Assembly: GCA_041602035.1 (NCBI GenBank)
Contig: JBFIHA010000011.1
Span: forward strand, 18,834 to 82,833
DNA from: JAOTVV01 sp041602035
GTDB lineage: Bacteria > Gemmatimonadota > Gemmatimonadetes > Gemmatimonadales > GWC2-71-9
DNA: 64,000 nt
Direction of reading: 5' to 3'
The notes below the pieces were generated by a model. The model made no database searches. It saw nothing but the letters and a program-made list of their open reading frames with translations, and was not told the origin of the DNA. Below are positions 42,780 through 51,754 of the stretch, piece after piece (within the stretch, counting starts at the first letter, position 1; each line of letters begins with the position of its first letter). Position numbers and translations under genes: made by a program.

Positions 42780-43388
42780 GTGAGACCTGACGAGAAGATC
42801 GTGGCTATTGACGGTGGCGCAGGAGACACCGAGCTCCAGGCGATGGTACGGCGCATGCTGCAGCTTCTGGGTGAGGATCCCGCGCGAGAGGGTCTCTTCC
42901 GGACGCCCGAGCGTGTGGAGGCTTCACTCCAGTGGCTCACCCGAGGATATCGGCAATCCGTAGAGCACGTCGTGCGCGACGCCGTATTCGATGAGCCCCA
43001 CGAGAGTATGATCTTGGTTCGAGACATCGAGCTCTACTCGATGTGCGAGCACCACATGCTCCCGTTCTTCGGCAAAGCGCACGTCGCCTATTTGCCGCAG
43101 GGTAAGATCATCGGTCTCTCGAAGGTGCCGCGGATCGTCGACGTGTTCGCCAGGCGCCTCCAGGTCCAGGAGCGGCTGACCGATCAGGTCGCCGATGCAC
43201 TCATGGGGGTTTTGGAGCCAGCTGGCGTCGGCGTCGTGGTCGAGGCCTATCACCTGTGCATGATGATGCGCGGGGTGGAGAAACAGCACTCGAAGACTGT
43301 GACCAGTGCACTGCGCGGCGCGTTTCTCGATGGGACGACACGGGACGAATTCCTCCGCCTGGCACACGGAGGCTCGTGGCTCGAGTGA
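42780..43388 (+). CDS. folE: GTP cyclohydrolase I
   Basis: Converts GTP to dihydroneopterin triphosphate, the first step of folate synthesis. The GTG start gives 202 residues and follows AGGAG by six bases. Zinc and active-site residues are in ELYSMCEHHMLPFFGKAHVA near residue 85 and HLCMMMRGVEKQHS near residue 155. The 139 bases between the 6S-like RNA and this gene hold no other gene I can see. It overlaps the SDR gene by four bases (GTGA). Confidence 0.97.
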   Translation: MRPDEKIVAIDGGAGDTELQAMVRRMLQLLGEDPAREGLFRTPERVEASLQWLTRGYRQSVEHVVRDAVFDEPHESMILVRDIELYSMCEHHMLPFFGKAHVAYLPQGKIIGLSKVPRIVDVFARRLQVQERLTDQVADALMGVLEPAGVGVVVEAYHLCMMMRGVEKQHSKTVTSALRGAFLDGTTRDEFLRLAHGGSWLE

Positions 43389-44083
43389 GCGTGCTGCATG
43401 ACCGCACCGCGTTGGTGACGGGGGCGAGTCGAGGCATTGGGCGTGCCGTCGCCGACCGACTGCAGCAGGACGGCGCACGGGTCGCCTGCCTTGCGCGCAG
43501 TTTTGAGGGCGTGCACGACGCGACCCGCCTCGAAATCCCCTGCGATGTGACCGAGCCGGACGATGTTCATCGAGCGGTCGAACACGTTGTCGAGCGATTC
43601 GGCGTCCCCGACATCGTGGTCAACAATGCCGGGGCATTTCTGCTCAAGCCCCTGGTCGAGACGACCGCTGAGGAGTTCCTCGCACAACTGAGCGTCAACA
43701 CGCTTGGTCCCTTTCTCGTTGTGCGAGCGATGCTGCCCCACCTCGTTCGTGTCCGACACGGCCATCTGGTGACGATCGGGAGCGTGGTGGACCATCGGCC
43801 GTATGCCGGGAATGCGGCCTACGGAGCCAGCAAGTATGGCGTGCGGGGACTCCATGAGATCCTGGTCGAGGAGCTGCGAGCAACGGGGATCCGCGCGACG
43901 CTTATCTCTCCCGGACCCACAGACACGCGCTTGTGGGATCCGATGGAGGCTCGTGGAGCCGACGAGATGCCGGCGCGGAGTGACATGCTGACCCCGGACG
44001 ACGTCGCCGCGGCCGTCGCGTACGCGGTCACGCAGCCTGAGCGTGTGGCGGTGGAATGGATTCGTCTGATGCCAGTCAGCTGA
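43385..44083 (+). CDS. Short-chain dehydrogenase/reductase
   Basis: A 232-residue NAD(P)-dependent oxidoreductase with TGASRGIGRAVADRL near residue 13, NNAG near residue 80 and the catalytic YGASK near residue 145, preceded by the serine in TIGSVVDHRPY. The GTG overlaps the folE stop, so a link to pterin reduction is possible, but the family is too broad to name a substrate. Confidence 0.88.
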   Translation: MSVLHDRTALVTGASRGIGRAVADRLQQDGARVACLARSFEGVHDATRLEIPCDVTEPDDVHRAVEHVVERFGVPDIVVNNAGAFLLKPLVETTAEEFLAQLSVNTLGPFLVVRAMLPHLVRVRHGHLVTIGSVVDHRPYAGNAAYGASKYGVRGLHEILVEELRATGIRATLISPGPTDTRLWDPMEARGADEMPARSDMLTPDDVAAAVAYAVTQPERVAVEWIRLMPVS

Positions 44084-44123
44084 TCCGTCGGTCCGTGCGC
44101 CGCAGCTGTTTCGCGTCGAATCC

Positions 44124-44729
44124 ATGCACATCGAGTTGACTGAGTTCCTCCGGTGCCCGCAGGCTCACGGACCGAGGGATTACTGCGTGTTGATGCCGGA
44201 AACAATCGTCGAGCGCGATGTTCGTTCAGGAGCTGTTGCCTGCCCCGTCTGCCACGCGACCTACCCGATCGTCGACGGGGTTGTGGACTTCGTCGACGCG
44301 GCGGACGAGCGTGCTGCCGACACTTCCTCCTCTGACACGACGCTCCCCGCGGCAGACGACGTACGCGCCCTCCTCGGGGTCGCGGGTCCCGGCGGCTATG
44401 TCGTCGTACTCGGTTCCGCGTGTCGGTTGGTGCCGGCCATGGCGCCGCTGCTCCCCGGCGTGCACTGCGTGTTGGTCAATCCGCCCACCGGCCTTGGGTC
44501 CATCGGCTCGACGAGCAGTGTGCGCAGCAGGGAGGGAATCCCGCTCGCCCCCTCCATGGCCCGAGGCATCGTGATCGGTCACGACCATACCCGGCCCCCG
44601 TGGCTCGCCGAGTCGGCCCGGTTGCTGCTTCGTGGGCTCCGCATGGTCGTCTTGGGCGATCCAGGGAGCATCCAGGGCGTGCGCCGTTTGGTATCCGGCG
44701 CGGGGATGTGGGTGGGTGAGCGGACATGA
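44124..44729 (+). CDS. Trm112-like protein with a C-terminal methyltransferase-like region
   Basis: A 201-residue protein. The first 65 residues look like Trm112 zinc-binding proteins (LRCPQAHGPRD, then CPVCHATYPIVDGVVDFVD, giving a CxxC). The rest, from DDVRALLGVAGPGGYVVVLGS, has the pattern of a Rossmann-like methyltransferase (GGYVVVLG, LLLRGLRMVVLG) but lacks a clear SAM motif, so it may be a degenerate partner. It follows the SDR after 40 bases and ends just before a hairpin. Confidence 0.65.
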   Translation: MHIELTEFLRCPQAHGPRDYCVLMPETIVERDVRSGAVACPVCHATYPIVDGVVDFVDAADERAADTSSSDTTLPAADDVRALLGVAGPGGYVVVLGSACRLVPAMAPLLPGVHCVLVNPPTGLGSIGSTSSVRSREGIPLAPSMARGIVIGHDHTRPPWLAESARLLLRGLRMVVLGDPGSIQGVRRLVSGAGMWVGERT

Positions 44730-44736
44730 TCATGGA

Positions 44737-44764
44737 TCGGGGCGGCCCGATGCGGCCGCCCCGA
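44737..44764. terminator. Bidirectional hairpin terminator
   Basis: A perfect 11-bp inverted repeat, TCGGGGCGGCC at 44737-44747 with 44754-44764, loop CGATGC. It sits between the convergent Trm112-like gene and the acyl-CoA ligase gene. No T-run follows. Confidence 0.72.
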
Positions 44765-44777
44765 CCGGTTGCCGCGA

Positions 44778-46577
44778 TCAGTCGGCGTAGAGCGCGTCGA
44801 TCCGCTCGCGATACCGCTCCTCGACGACTCGGCGTTTTACCTTGAGGGTCGGCGTGAGCTCCCCGCCCTCGATCGTGAAGTCCGCGTCCAAGATGAGCAA
44901 TTTCTTCGGCATCTCGAAGCTCGCCAAGTCGCGCAGGCCGCCCATCACCTCGCGCTCGACCTTGGCGACGACGTCCGGCAGGGTGAGCAACGATGCGGTG
45001 TCGCGAAACGTCAGGCCGCGCTCTTTTGCCCATGCCGTGACGGCATCGAAGTCCGGGACCACCAGCAACGCCGGGTACTTCCGCTTGTCGCCGATCATCA
45101 CCGCGTTCAACACGAACCGGTTCGTCTTGATCATGTTCTCGATCGGCTGCGGCGCGATCTTCTTCCCGCCGGCAGTGACAATGAGGTCCTTCTTCCGGTC
45201 GGTGATCTTCACGTAGCCAGCGTCATCGAGTTCGCCGATGTCACCCGTGTGGAGCCACCCGTCGGCGTCGACGGCCTCGGCAGTCGCCTCGGGTTTCTTG
45301 TGATAGCCCTTCATGATGTTCGGGCCGCGGGCCAGGATCTCGCCATCGGGCGCGATCTTGACTTCCACGCCCGGGACCGGTGGACCCACAGTGCCGATCC
45401 TGAGCGCATCGTACGGATTCACCGCGATCACCGGTGATGACTCGGTCAAGCCGTACCCTTCCATGATGGGGAGGCCTGCGGCGAAGAAGAACTTCGCGAT
45501 CTCGGGGTTCAACGGGGCTCCTCCCGAGACGAAGAATCGCACGCGCCCCCCGGTGCGCGCACGGAGCTTGGAGAACACCAGGCGATCGGCAATCGCCTTC
45601 TTGACGCCAAGGAAGGCGGGAATGGGCTGCCCGGCCAGTTTGAGATCTGCCCAGCGCTCTGCGTTGCGCCGAGCCCAGAAGAAGATCCGTCGCTTGACCG
45701 CACTCCCTGCCATCGCGTTCTCCAAGACGCGGGCGTAGATCTTCTCGAACAACCGAGGCACGGACAACACCACCGTGGGCTTCACTTCCCCCAGGTTGAT
45801 GGGGACCTTCTCGATGCTCTCCGCGTAGTTGATCGTCGTCCCGGCGTGGACCATCACGTAGTGGCCGGCCATCCGCTCGAAGCTGTGCGACAGGGGCAGG
45901 AGTGACAGGCATGAATCGTCCGGACTGACGGACAGCACCTGCAAGCCGGCGTGCACGTTGGAACAGAAGTTTCGGTGGGTCAGCATCACACCCTTCGGCG
46001 GGCCCGTGGTTCCGGACGTATAGATCAAGGTTGCGATCGAATCCGGGTCGACGGCCAGCGCCTCCTCGCGGTACTTGGGGTACTTCCCCTCGGCGGCAGC
46101 CCCACGTTGCAGGAGTTCCTGGAAGCTGATCACGCCTGATCCCTCCATCCCCTCGGCAACGGCAAACACGATCACGGAGCCAATGGTGGGGGTGGCGTCG
46201 CGGACCGCGGCGATCTTGTCGAACTGCTCCGCATCTTCGACGAAGACGGCCCGGGCGTCGGAGTCGTTCAGGATATACGCCACTTGGGCGGCGGGGAGGG
46301 TAGGGTACACCGGTACGTCGGCGCAGCCAGCCGTGAGGGTCGCGAAATCGGCCATGGCCCATTCCGGGCGGTTTTGGGAGAGGATCGCCACCCGCTCCCC
46401 CGGTCGGATGCCTAGCTCTTTGAGCCCTAGCGCGGCATGCTTGACCCGCCGCGCCAGCTCCTGGTGCGTGATGTCTTTCCAGGTGTCCCCGTCCTTGGAC
46501 CGCAGCGCCGCCTGCTTTGTGCCGAACCGCTCGACGGCGGTGAAGAACAGTTCGTTGAGCGTGCGTGGGGCGTTCAC
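44778..46577 (-). CDS. fadD: Long-chain-fatty-acid-CoA ligase
   Basis: Activates fatty acids to acyl-CoA with ATP. The 599-residue protein carries the AMP-binding motif LIYTSGTTGPPKGVMLTH near residue 180, EGYGLTESSPVI near residue 380, and TGDIGELDDAGYVKITDRKKD near residue 455 with the C-terminal lysine region. Start is GTG, six bases after GGAGG; the frame extends 50 codons upstream. It belongs to the FadD15/Faa-type branch. The lipoprotein gene upstream ends 58 bases before it and may be co-transcribed. Confidence 0.95.
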   Translation of the reverse strand: MNAPRTLNELFFTAVERFGTKQAALRSKDGDTWKDITHQELARRVKHAALGLKELGIRPGERVAILSQNRPEWAMADFATLTAGCADVPVYPTLPAAQVAYILNDSDARAVFVEDAEQFDKIAAVRDATPTIGSVIVFAVAEGMEGSGVISFQELLQRGAAAEGKYPKYREEALAVDPDSIATLIYTSGTTGPPKGVMLTHRNFCSNVHAGLQVLSVSPDDSCLSLLPLSHSFERMAGHYVMVHAGTTINYAESIEKVPINLGEVKPTVVLSVPRLFEKIYARVLENAMAGSAVKRRIFFWARRNAERWADLKLAGQPIPAFLGVKKAIADRLVFSKLRARTGGRVRFFVSGGAPLNPEIAKFFFAAGLPIMEGYGLTESSPVIAVNPYDALRIGTVGPPVPGVEVKIAPDGEILARGPNIMKGYHKKPEATAEAVDADGWLHTGDIGELDDAGYVKITDRKKDLIVTAGGKKIAPQPIENMIKTNRFVLNAVMIGDKRKYPALLVVPDFDAVTAWAKERGLTFRDTASLLTLPDVVAKVEREVMGGLRDLASFEMPKKLLILDADFTIEGGELTPTLKVKRRVVEERYRERIDALYAD

Positions 46578-46635
46578 GGCGTACCTCCTCGAGCCCGTCG
46601 GGACTGGGCTCCCTTCGGAGCCAGAGGCTCCGGCG

Positions 46636-47379
46636 TCAGTTGTTCTCGAACACCACCAAGAATCTGACCGGCGACCCCGTGACCGTATCACCGCGGGCAG
46701 TGAGCGCCACGGCATCGATCGTCGCACTGTCGGGTTGCGGCACTCCGGATTGGCGTCCGACGACGACGCTAGCCAAGCCGTCCGTCCCGGTTGCGACGAC
46801 CACGCGATGCGGATCTGCGCCGGGGCCCGCGCCGGACATGCTCAGGTAGAACCCATCGGCCGCGGACGATCCGGGGGCCGGATCGATCGTGAGAAAATGC
46901 ACCGGCTTTCCGGCCAGCGCGAGTTGTGCCCCGGGGGTGGTGGTGAGGTCCAGCACCTGTACCACGAGCGCGGCCGACACGCTGGCCGTTGAGTCCACGG
47001 TGATGCGGGTTGCCCCCGAAGCGCCAACCGAGTCCGGGGCGGCGCTGACGGTCACGACCACCGTGCCCGAGGTGAGGTCGTCGACCCGGGCCCGTACCCG
47101 ACCAGCGCCAGGCGACACGGCCGTCACCAACCCCGTTCCGCTCTCGAGCGTGAACCCGACTTGGCCCGAGTCGACATCCAGAATCCCCCACACGATCTGC
47201 GCGTCCGGCACGACGGCGCCGGCGGCGCTCACAGCGCGCGCGCCGAGCCGCAGCGTGTCTCCTTCTTCGACGGCACGCGTTGTGCCGCCGAGGATCTCGA
47301 TCGCGACGACCCGATCGAAATCCCCCACGATCTGGGAGCACGCCACCGTGCCGATGGCGATGGCGATCCAGCGCTTCAG
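46636..47379 (-). CDS. Putative lipoprotein with Ig-like (Big) repeats, probable CTG start
   Basis: A beta-rich protein of about 247 residues. The start is most likely CTG at 47379, seven bases after AAGGAGG and overlapping the TPR gene stop as CTGA; no ATG, GTG or TTG is in a better place. The N-terminus MKRWIAIAIGTVACSQ is then a lipoprotein signal with lipobox GTVAC. The mature part shows repeated bacterial-Ig-like motifs (TLRLGARAVSAAGAVVPDAQIVW, GLVTAVSPGAGRVRARVDDL). Function unknown; probably an envelope protein. Confidence 0.7.
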   Translation of the reverse strand: MKRWIAIAIGTVACSQIVGDFDRVVAIEILGGTTRAVEEGDTLRLGARAVSAAGAVVPDAQIVWGILDVDSGQVGFTLESGTGLVTAVSPGAGRVRARVDDLTSGTVVVTVSAAPDSVGASGATRITVDSTASVSAALVVQVLDLTTTPGAQLALAGKPVHFLTIDPAPGSSAADGFYLSMSGAGPGADPHRVVVATGTDGLASVVVGRQSGVPQPDSATIDAVALTARGDTVTGSPVRFLVVFENN

Positions 47380-47810
47380 GACGGCTCCTCCTTGGCCAGC
47401 TGTCGTAACGCTCGCTGCGCGTGTTCGACCCACTTATCCGCGTCGGGCCCGCGCGGCGGCCGTTGGAGGAAGGTCTTGAGGTGTTCCACCGCGCGATCGG
47501 TCTCCCCCCGTCGCAGCAGGAGGAATCCGAGGCCGTAGTGTGCCCCCGCGAGGTCTGGGTCGATCTCGAGCGCGCGACGATAATGCCGGATGGCCTCGTC
47601 GTGCCGATTGGTCTTCGTGAACGCGATGGCGATATTCTGAAGGACTCGGAGGTCCGTGGGGTGGTCCCGCAGGGCGAGACGATACGAGGTCAGTGCGGCG
47701 TCGTAGTCGCCTTGCCGCTCCAGCGCCAGCGCCTCGTTGAGATAGTCCAGTCGCTGCGGCTGGACGCTCACCCGCCGGCGGCGACCGAAGAGTCGGTTCC
47801 AGAAGTCCAT
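47376..47810 (-). CDS. Tetratricopeptide-repeat protein
   Basis: A 144-residue protein with three TPR units: DYLNEALALERQGDYDAALTSYRLA, NIAIAFTKTNRHDEAIRHYRRA and HYGLGFLLLRRGETDRAVEHLK. The basic N-terminus (MDFWNRLFGRRRR) is short and lacks a signal. TPRs bind other proteins; partner unknown. It overlaps the lipoprotein gene by four bases and is divergent from the phosphoribosyltransferase. Confidence 0.85.
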   Translation of the reverse strand: MDFWNRLFGRRRRVSVQPQRLDYLNEALALERQGDYDAALTSYRLALRDHPTDLRVLQNIAIAFTKTNRHDEAIRHYRRALEIDPDLAGAHYGLGFLLLRRGETDRAVEHLKTFLQRPPRGPDADKWVEHAQRALRQLAKEEPS

Positions 47811-47914
47811 TCGAGCGGGAAGATAACGTGAAGCCGCGTCGACGCCTAGCGGGACCGGCGGTGCGTGGGGATGACGTTGGCGTCAGGTTGTCCGACTCGG
47901 GTGGCCAGGATATC

Positions 47915-48451
47915 ATGGAGATGGCTATGCGAGACTTTACCGCCCTTTCGGGTCCTCGGGACATTCTCGAGGTGGATTGGCCGCTGTTCGGCGAATTGTG
48001 CCGGGCGCTGGCGCTGCGGATTGCTCGCGACTACGCACCGGAGCTGGTGGTGGGAATTGCCAAGGCCGGAGTCGTCCCGGGAGCCGTGGTCGCCTCGATG
48101 TTGGGGTGCGAGTTCGCCGCCATGTCGATCACTCGGCGCACGGCGGCCGGTCGGCCGACGCTGGTCTCCGGTCCTCCCCCGACGGTGCGGGACCACCGCA
48201 TCCTGATCGTCGATGAAACCTGCGACACCGGAGACACGCTGAAGGTCGCGCAGGTTGCGGTGCGCAAGCTCGGGCCGGCTGAGGTGCGGACAGCGGTGTC
48301 GATCAAGACGGGGGGGTACGAGCCGGATTACCACGCACTCGAGACCAAGAGCTTCATCATTCTGCCCTGGGACCGCGAGGTCGTGGTGGACGGACACCTC
48401 ACGCTGCGGCCGGAGTACGCGGAGCGACTCGGAGAGCTCGGGGAGGACTGA
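47915..48451 (+). CDS. Phosphoribosyltransferase-family protein
   Basis: A 178-residue protein of the purine phosphoribosyltransferase fold, with the PRPP loop ILIVDETCDTGDTLKVA near residue 95 and VVGIAKAGVVPGAVVA near residue 45. It resembles xanthine/hypoxanthine or archaeal-type purine transferases, but the base cannot be told. Three in-frame ATGs at 47915, 47921 and 47927 are possible starts; the last has a better GGAG spacing. It is divergent from the TPR gene. Confidence 0.82.
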   Translation: MEMAMRDFTALSGPRDILEVDWPLFGELCRALALRIARDYAPELVVGIAKAGVVPGAVVASMLGCEFAAMSITRRTAAGRPTLVSGPPPTVRDHRILIVDETCDTGDTLKVAQVAVRKLGPAEVRTAVSIKTGGYEPDYHALETKSFIILPWDREVVVDGHLTLRPEYAERLGELGED

Positions 48452-48477
48452 GGCGGGGCGATCTCCCTCGGTCGCGC

Positions 48478-49029
48478 TCACCGCAGCACGGCTCGATAAT
48501 CCTCCCCACGACTCACCGCGTCGTATACGCTCCCCAAGGTTTCCGGCGATCCGGTCAGGAAGTGACAGTGCGCGTCGCCTTGCCCGCGGCACTCGATCTC
48601 CATGACAGCGATGGGGCTTCCCCCCGCCAGCGCCGTGAGAAAACTCGCCAGCATGCCAGTGGAGAAGAAACAGGCCGGTCCGTCGCCGGCTGCCGGTGCG
48701 GTTTCCGCCCAGTCGTTGGTCGTGATCGCCAGCGCGAGAGTCCCGATGCGTTCGGTTCGGACGGTCCCCCACCCGAGCGTGCGAAAGAACTCAGAGAGCA
48801 CGTCTGGCAGCAGCGACGCATCGAGGTCGGCCGGGTCCTCGACATCGGTGTGCATCGGCAGCCATTCGCGAAACGCCTCGTACACTTCGGTTCCCGCCGC
48901 GTATCCCATTTCCTGCAAACGGGTCGCGCCCTGATCCTCGCCGAGGTCGTGGAGCAGCGAGGCGCGAAGCACGCGGAGCGCGTTCGCGCCGATGCCAACC
49001 ACCCCGTGCTGATACACTGCGTGTGCCAT
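48478..49029 (-). CDS. V4R (4-vinyl reductase) domain protein
   Basis: A 183-residue cytoplasmic protein with the V4R fold: VVGIGANALRVLRASLLHDLG near residue 10, HTDVEDPADLDASLLPDVLSEFF, and the C-terminal CRGQGDAHCHFLTGSPE with the paired cysteines that bind zinc in V4R proteins. V4R domains bind small hydrophobic ligands; this one stands alone. No Shine-Dalgarno is obvious before the ATG. Confidence 0.85.
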   Translation of the reverse strand: MAHAVYQHGVVGIGANALRVLRASLLHDLGEDQGATRLQEMGYAAGTEVYEAFREWLPMHTDVEDPADLDASLLPDVLSEFFRTLGWGTVRTERIGTLALAITTNDWAETAPAAGDGPACFFSTGMLASFLTALAGGSPIAVMEIECRGQGDAHCHFLTGSPETLGSVYDAVSRGEDYRAVLR

Positions 49030-49249
49030 GATGAAGACCCAGTGACAGACGTGGCAACATAGGGGAGTCGAGGGGAGTGACGCAAGAGCGATGACGCTCC
49101 TCTGGGACGATGCGCTCGGGTCGGTTTGCCCTCGACGCCGAGCCGTCCAGCCACTAGAATCTGAGGAAGGCGGGACGAGCGTATCGGCATCGGCGCCTGA
49201 CGCGCGGTGGACTCGGGACGACAACGACGGCATGGATCGGGGAGCAATC

Positions 49250-49579
49250 ATGGCACGCGATAGGGAGCTGGACCTCGTCGACGACGAGGAAGGATTGGAG
49301 GAGGAGCAGGAGGAGCTCGACGCCCTCGAGGACCACTATGGCGCGAGCGGCATCGTGGGGTTCATTGGCGGCCTTCTCGTCGGCGCTCTGATCGGCGCAG
49401 GTGTGGCGTTCCTCATCGCTCCGGAGCGCGGTGACGTGACGAGACGCCGAATAGGAGCCAGAATCCGCGACGTTTCGGATGACGCGCGCGAGCATTTCGA
49501 AGACTGGCGCGACGGGGCGGAGCGGGAACTGCGGCGCCGCCAGCGTCAGCTACGTCGCCGCCTCCGCCGGGACGACTGA
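49250..49579 (+). CDS. YtxH-like membrane protein
   Basis: A 109-residue protein with an acidic N-terminus (DDEEGLEEEQEELDALEDHYG), one transmembrane segment ASGIVGFIGGLLVGALIGAGV near residue 35 followed by LIAPERGDVTRRRI, and a basic helical C-terminus. The APxxGxxxR pattern after the helix is the YtxH pattern. ATG follows GGGGAG. Function unknown. The 220-base divergent gap before it holds no other gene. Confidence 0.8.
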   Translation: MARDRELDLVDDEEGLEEEQEELDALEDHYGASGIVGFIGGLLVGALIGAGVAFLIAPERGDVTRRRIGARIRDVSDDAREHFEDWRDGAERELRRRQRQLRRRLRRDD

Positions 49580-49596
49580 GGGTCGCTCTCTCGTCG

Positions 49597-50379
49597 TCAG
49601 GGCCGGTCGCGAATCGTCGCCAGGAGTGCCCGGGCTTCAGCCACGTATTGCGGGTCCAGAACGTCGCTCGTGGGCGAAAGCGCCAGCAGCGCCTCGAGCG
49701 CGCGCCGTGCATCCGCATACCGTTCGAGGTCCACATAGATCTCGGCCAGCTCCAGGTGGTGGTACAGGTATTCGGGCCGGAGCCCGACGGCCCGCTCGAG
49801 ATTGACCGCTGCCGAATCCCAGCTTGCCACATCGAGAAACCCAGCGCCAAAAAACGTCTTCGCAAAGAACTTCGCAATGCCGGAAAGGCGCTTCACCTCG
49901 GCGTGCCACGCCCCGAGCACGTGGTATGCGCCGTCGTGAGATGGGTCGAGCGCGAGGGCACGGGTGGCGGACTCGTAGATCTCCTTGGCAAAGCGCACGC
50001 GCTCCTTCCCACCTCGGGTTCGCGACAGACGACCAAGGGCGTTCGAGAGCATGAAGTGTCCCTCGGCATCCATGGAGTCCGAGCGAATCGCGGCGCGGGA
50101 GTAGATCTCGGCGACGGCATACAGACTATCCCGTAACTTGTCCTGTTTCGTATCTTCGAGTTGCTTCGCCACTTCGATCTGCGCTTCGGCGAACTTCCAC
50201 ATCGCCTCGTAGGTTTGATCGGCCATGTAGGCGGCACGGTAGGCCTCGAGTGCGGTGGCGGGCTCCAAGGCACTGGAGAGACTGTCGCCGCGGCGGATCA
50301 GCTCGGCGTAGGATGACTGAGCAAGGAGTGCCGGTGCTCCACCGAGGAGCATGAGGCTGAGCGAGAGGGCAGCACGCAT
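49597..50379 (-). CDS. Exported tetratricopeptide-repeat protein
   Basis: A 260-residue protein, signal peptide MRAALSLSLMLLGGAPALLA, followed by helical TPR-like repeats (HHLELAEIYVDLERYADARRALEALL, GKERVRFAKEIYESATRAL). It resembles the RMDN family of TPR proteins. The start is 28 bases from the divergent phosphorylase gene, so promoters overlap or lie inside neighbouring genes. Confidence 0.8.
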   Translation of the reverse strand: MRAALSLSLMLLGGAPALLAQSSYAELIRRGDSLSSALEPATALEAYRAAYMADQTYEAMWKFAEAQIEVAKQLEDTKQDKLRDSLYAVAEIYSRAAIRSDSMDAEGHFMLSNALGRLSRTRGGKERVRFAKEIYESATRALALDPSHDGAYHVLGAWHAEVKRLSGIAKFFAKTFFGAGFLDVASWDSAAVNLERAVGLRPEYLYHHLELAEIYVDLERYADARRALEALLALSPTSDVLDPQYVAEARALLATIRDRP

Positions 50380-50422
50380 GACGAGACGACTCCAGTGACG
50401 TCGAAAGGTGACTGACCGAGTA

Positions 50423-51754
50423 ATGATTGTACCCTCCCTCATCGAGCGCAAGCGGCACGGACAGGCGTTGACCGCCGATGAATGGCGCGCACTCGTACGC
50501 GACTATGCCTCGGGTCAGGTGCCGGATTACCAGATGGCCGCACTCCTCATGGCCATCGTCTGGCGAGGCCTCGACGATGTCGAGTTGGGAGCGCTGACCG
50601 ACGCGATGTGCGCGTCCGGAGGGCAACTGGCGTTCAGCGACCACGTGCCGCCACGTATCGACAAGCATTCGACGGGCGGCGTCGGCGACAAGGTGTCCAT
50701 CGTGCTGGCGCCGCTGGTGGCCTCGGTAGGTGTAGCGGTGCCAATGATCTCGGGTCGTGGCCTGTCCCACACCGGTGGGACGCTCGACAAGCTGCAGTCC
50801 ATCCCGGGGCTGCGGGTGGACCTCTCGATCGACGCTACGCGTCGGCAGGTGGAGCGGATCGGTGTGGCCATGGTGGGCCAAACCGCGGAGATCGCGCCCG
50901 CGGACCAGAAGCTGTACGCCCTCCGCGACGTCACGGCGACAGTGGATGCAATTCCCCTCATGGCAGCGAGCATCATGTCGAAGAAGCTCGCCGAAGGCCT
51001 CAACGGCTTGGTGCTCGACATCAAGCAGGGCAACGGGGCGTTCGTACCGGAGCTCGACCGGGGACTGGCGTTGGCCTCCACCATGATCCGACTGGGCGAA
51101 GAGCGGGGCTGTCCGACGGTAGCCCTCCTCACCGCGATGGATCGGCCGCTGGGCCGGGCGTGTGGCAACGCGCTGGAGATTGCCGAGTCCGTCGAGACGC
51201 TGCGCGGAGGTGGACCTACCGATCTCCGCGATGTCGTGCTCGCGCTCGGAGCGGAAATGGTGCGGCTGGCCGGTGTGGACGCTGACCATGCCGCGGCGAG
51301 CGCGCGGCTACGGGACGCGCTCGCCAGCGGCCGCGCAGCGGAGAAGTTCGTCGAGATCGTCCGGGAGCAGGGGGGGGACCCCGCGGTCCTCGATCGACCG
51401 GAGCTGCTCCCACGGGCGCCGCTCGTTCGCGAGTACCAGGCGCGGGGTGCGGGGTACGTGCACGCTACGGTGTCCCGAGATATCGGCCGGGCGGTCGTGG
51501 CTCTGGGCGGCGGACGCCGGACGATCGACGACGAGATCGATCCGTCGGTAGGCATCGTCATGCTGGTGAAACCGGGGGATCCGGTGGATCGCGGCGATCC
51601 GATGGCGGTGGTGCACGCCCGCGACGAGTCGGGGATAGAGACCGCGATCGCCGCGCTCGACGGCGCGGTGCGGATTGGAGCGGAGCGACCCGATCCTCCT
51701 CTCCCGCTGGTCTCTCACCGGGTCACGGCCACCGGCGTGGAGACCATCACGTGA
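50423..51754 (+). CDS. pdp: Pyrimidine-nucleoside (thymidine) phosphorylase
   Basis: Cleaves pyrimidine nucleosides with phosphate. The 443-residue protein has KHSTGGVGDKVSIVLAPLVA near residue 75, and SGRGLSHTGGTLDKLQSIPG near residue 110, the phosphorylase signature that binds phosphate. The MIVPSLIERKRHG start fits the family; GTG at 50408 is an alternative. The GTG of the next gene overlaps the stop. Confidence 0.95.
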   Translation: MIVPSLIERKRHGQALTADEWRALVRDYASGQVPDYQMAALLMAIVWRGLDDVELGALTDAMCASGGQLAFSDHVPPRIDKHSTGGVGDKVSIVLAPLVASVGVAVPMISGRGLSHTGGTLDKLQSIPGLRVDLSIDATRRQVERIGVAMVGQTAEIAPADQKLYALRDVTATVDAIPLMAASIMSKKLAEGLNGLVLDIKQGNGAFVPELDRGLALASTMIRLGEERGCPTVALLTAMDRPLGRACGNALEIAESVETLRGGGPTDLRDVVLALGAEMVRLAGVDADHAAASARLRDALASGRAAEKFVEIVREQGGDPAVLDRPELLPRAPLVREYQARGAGYVHATVSRDIGRAVVALGGGRRTIDDEIDPSVGIVMLVKPGDPVDRGDPMAVVHARDESGIETAIAALDGAVRIGAERPDPPLPLVSHRVTATGVETIT

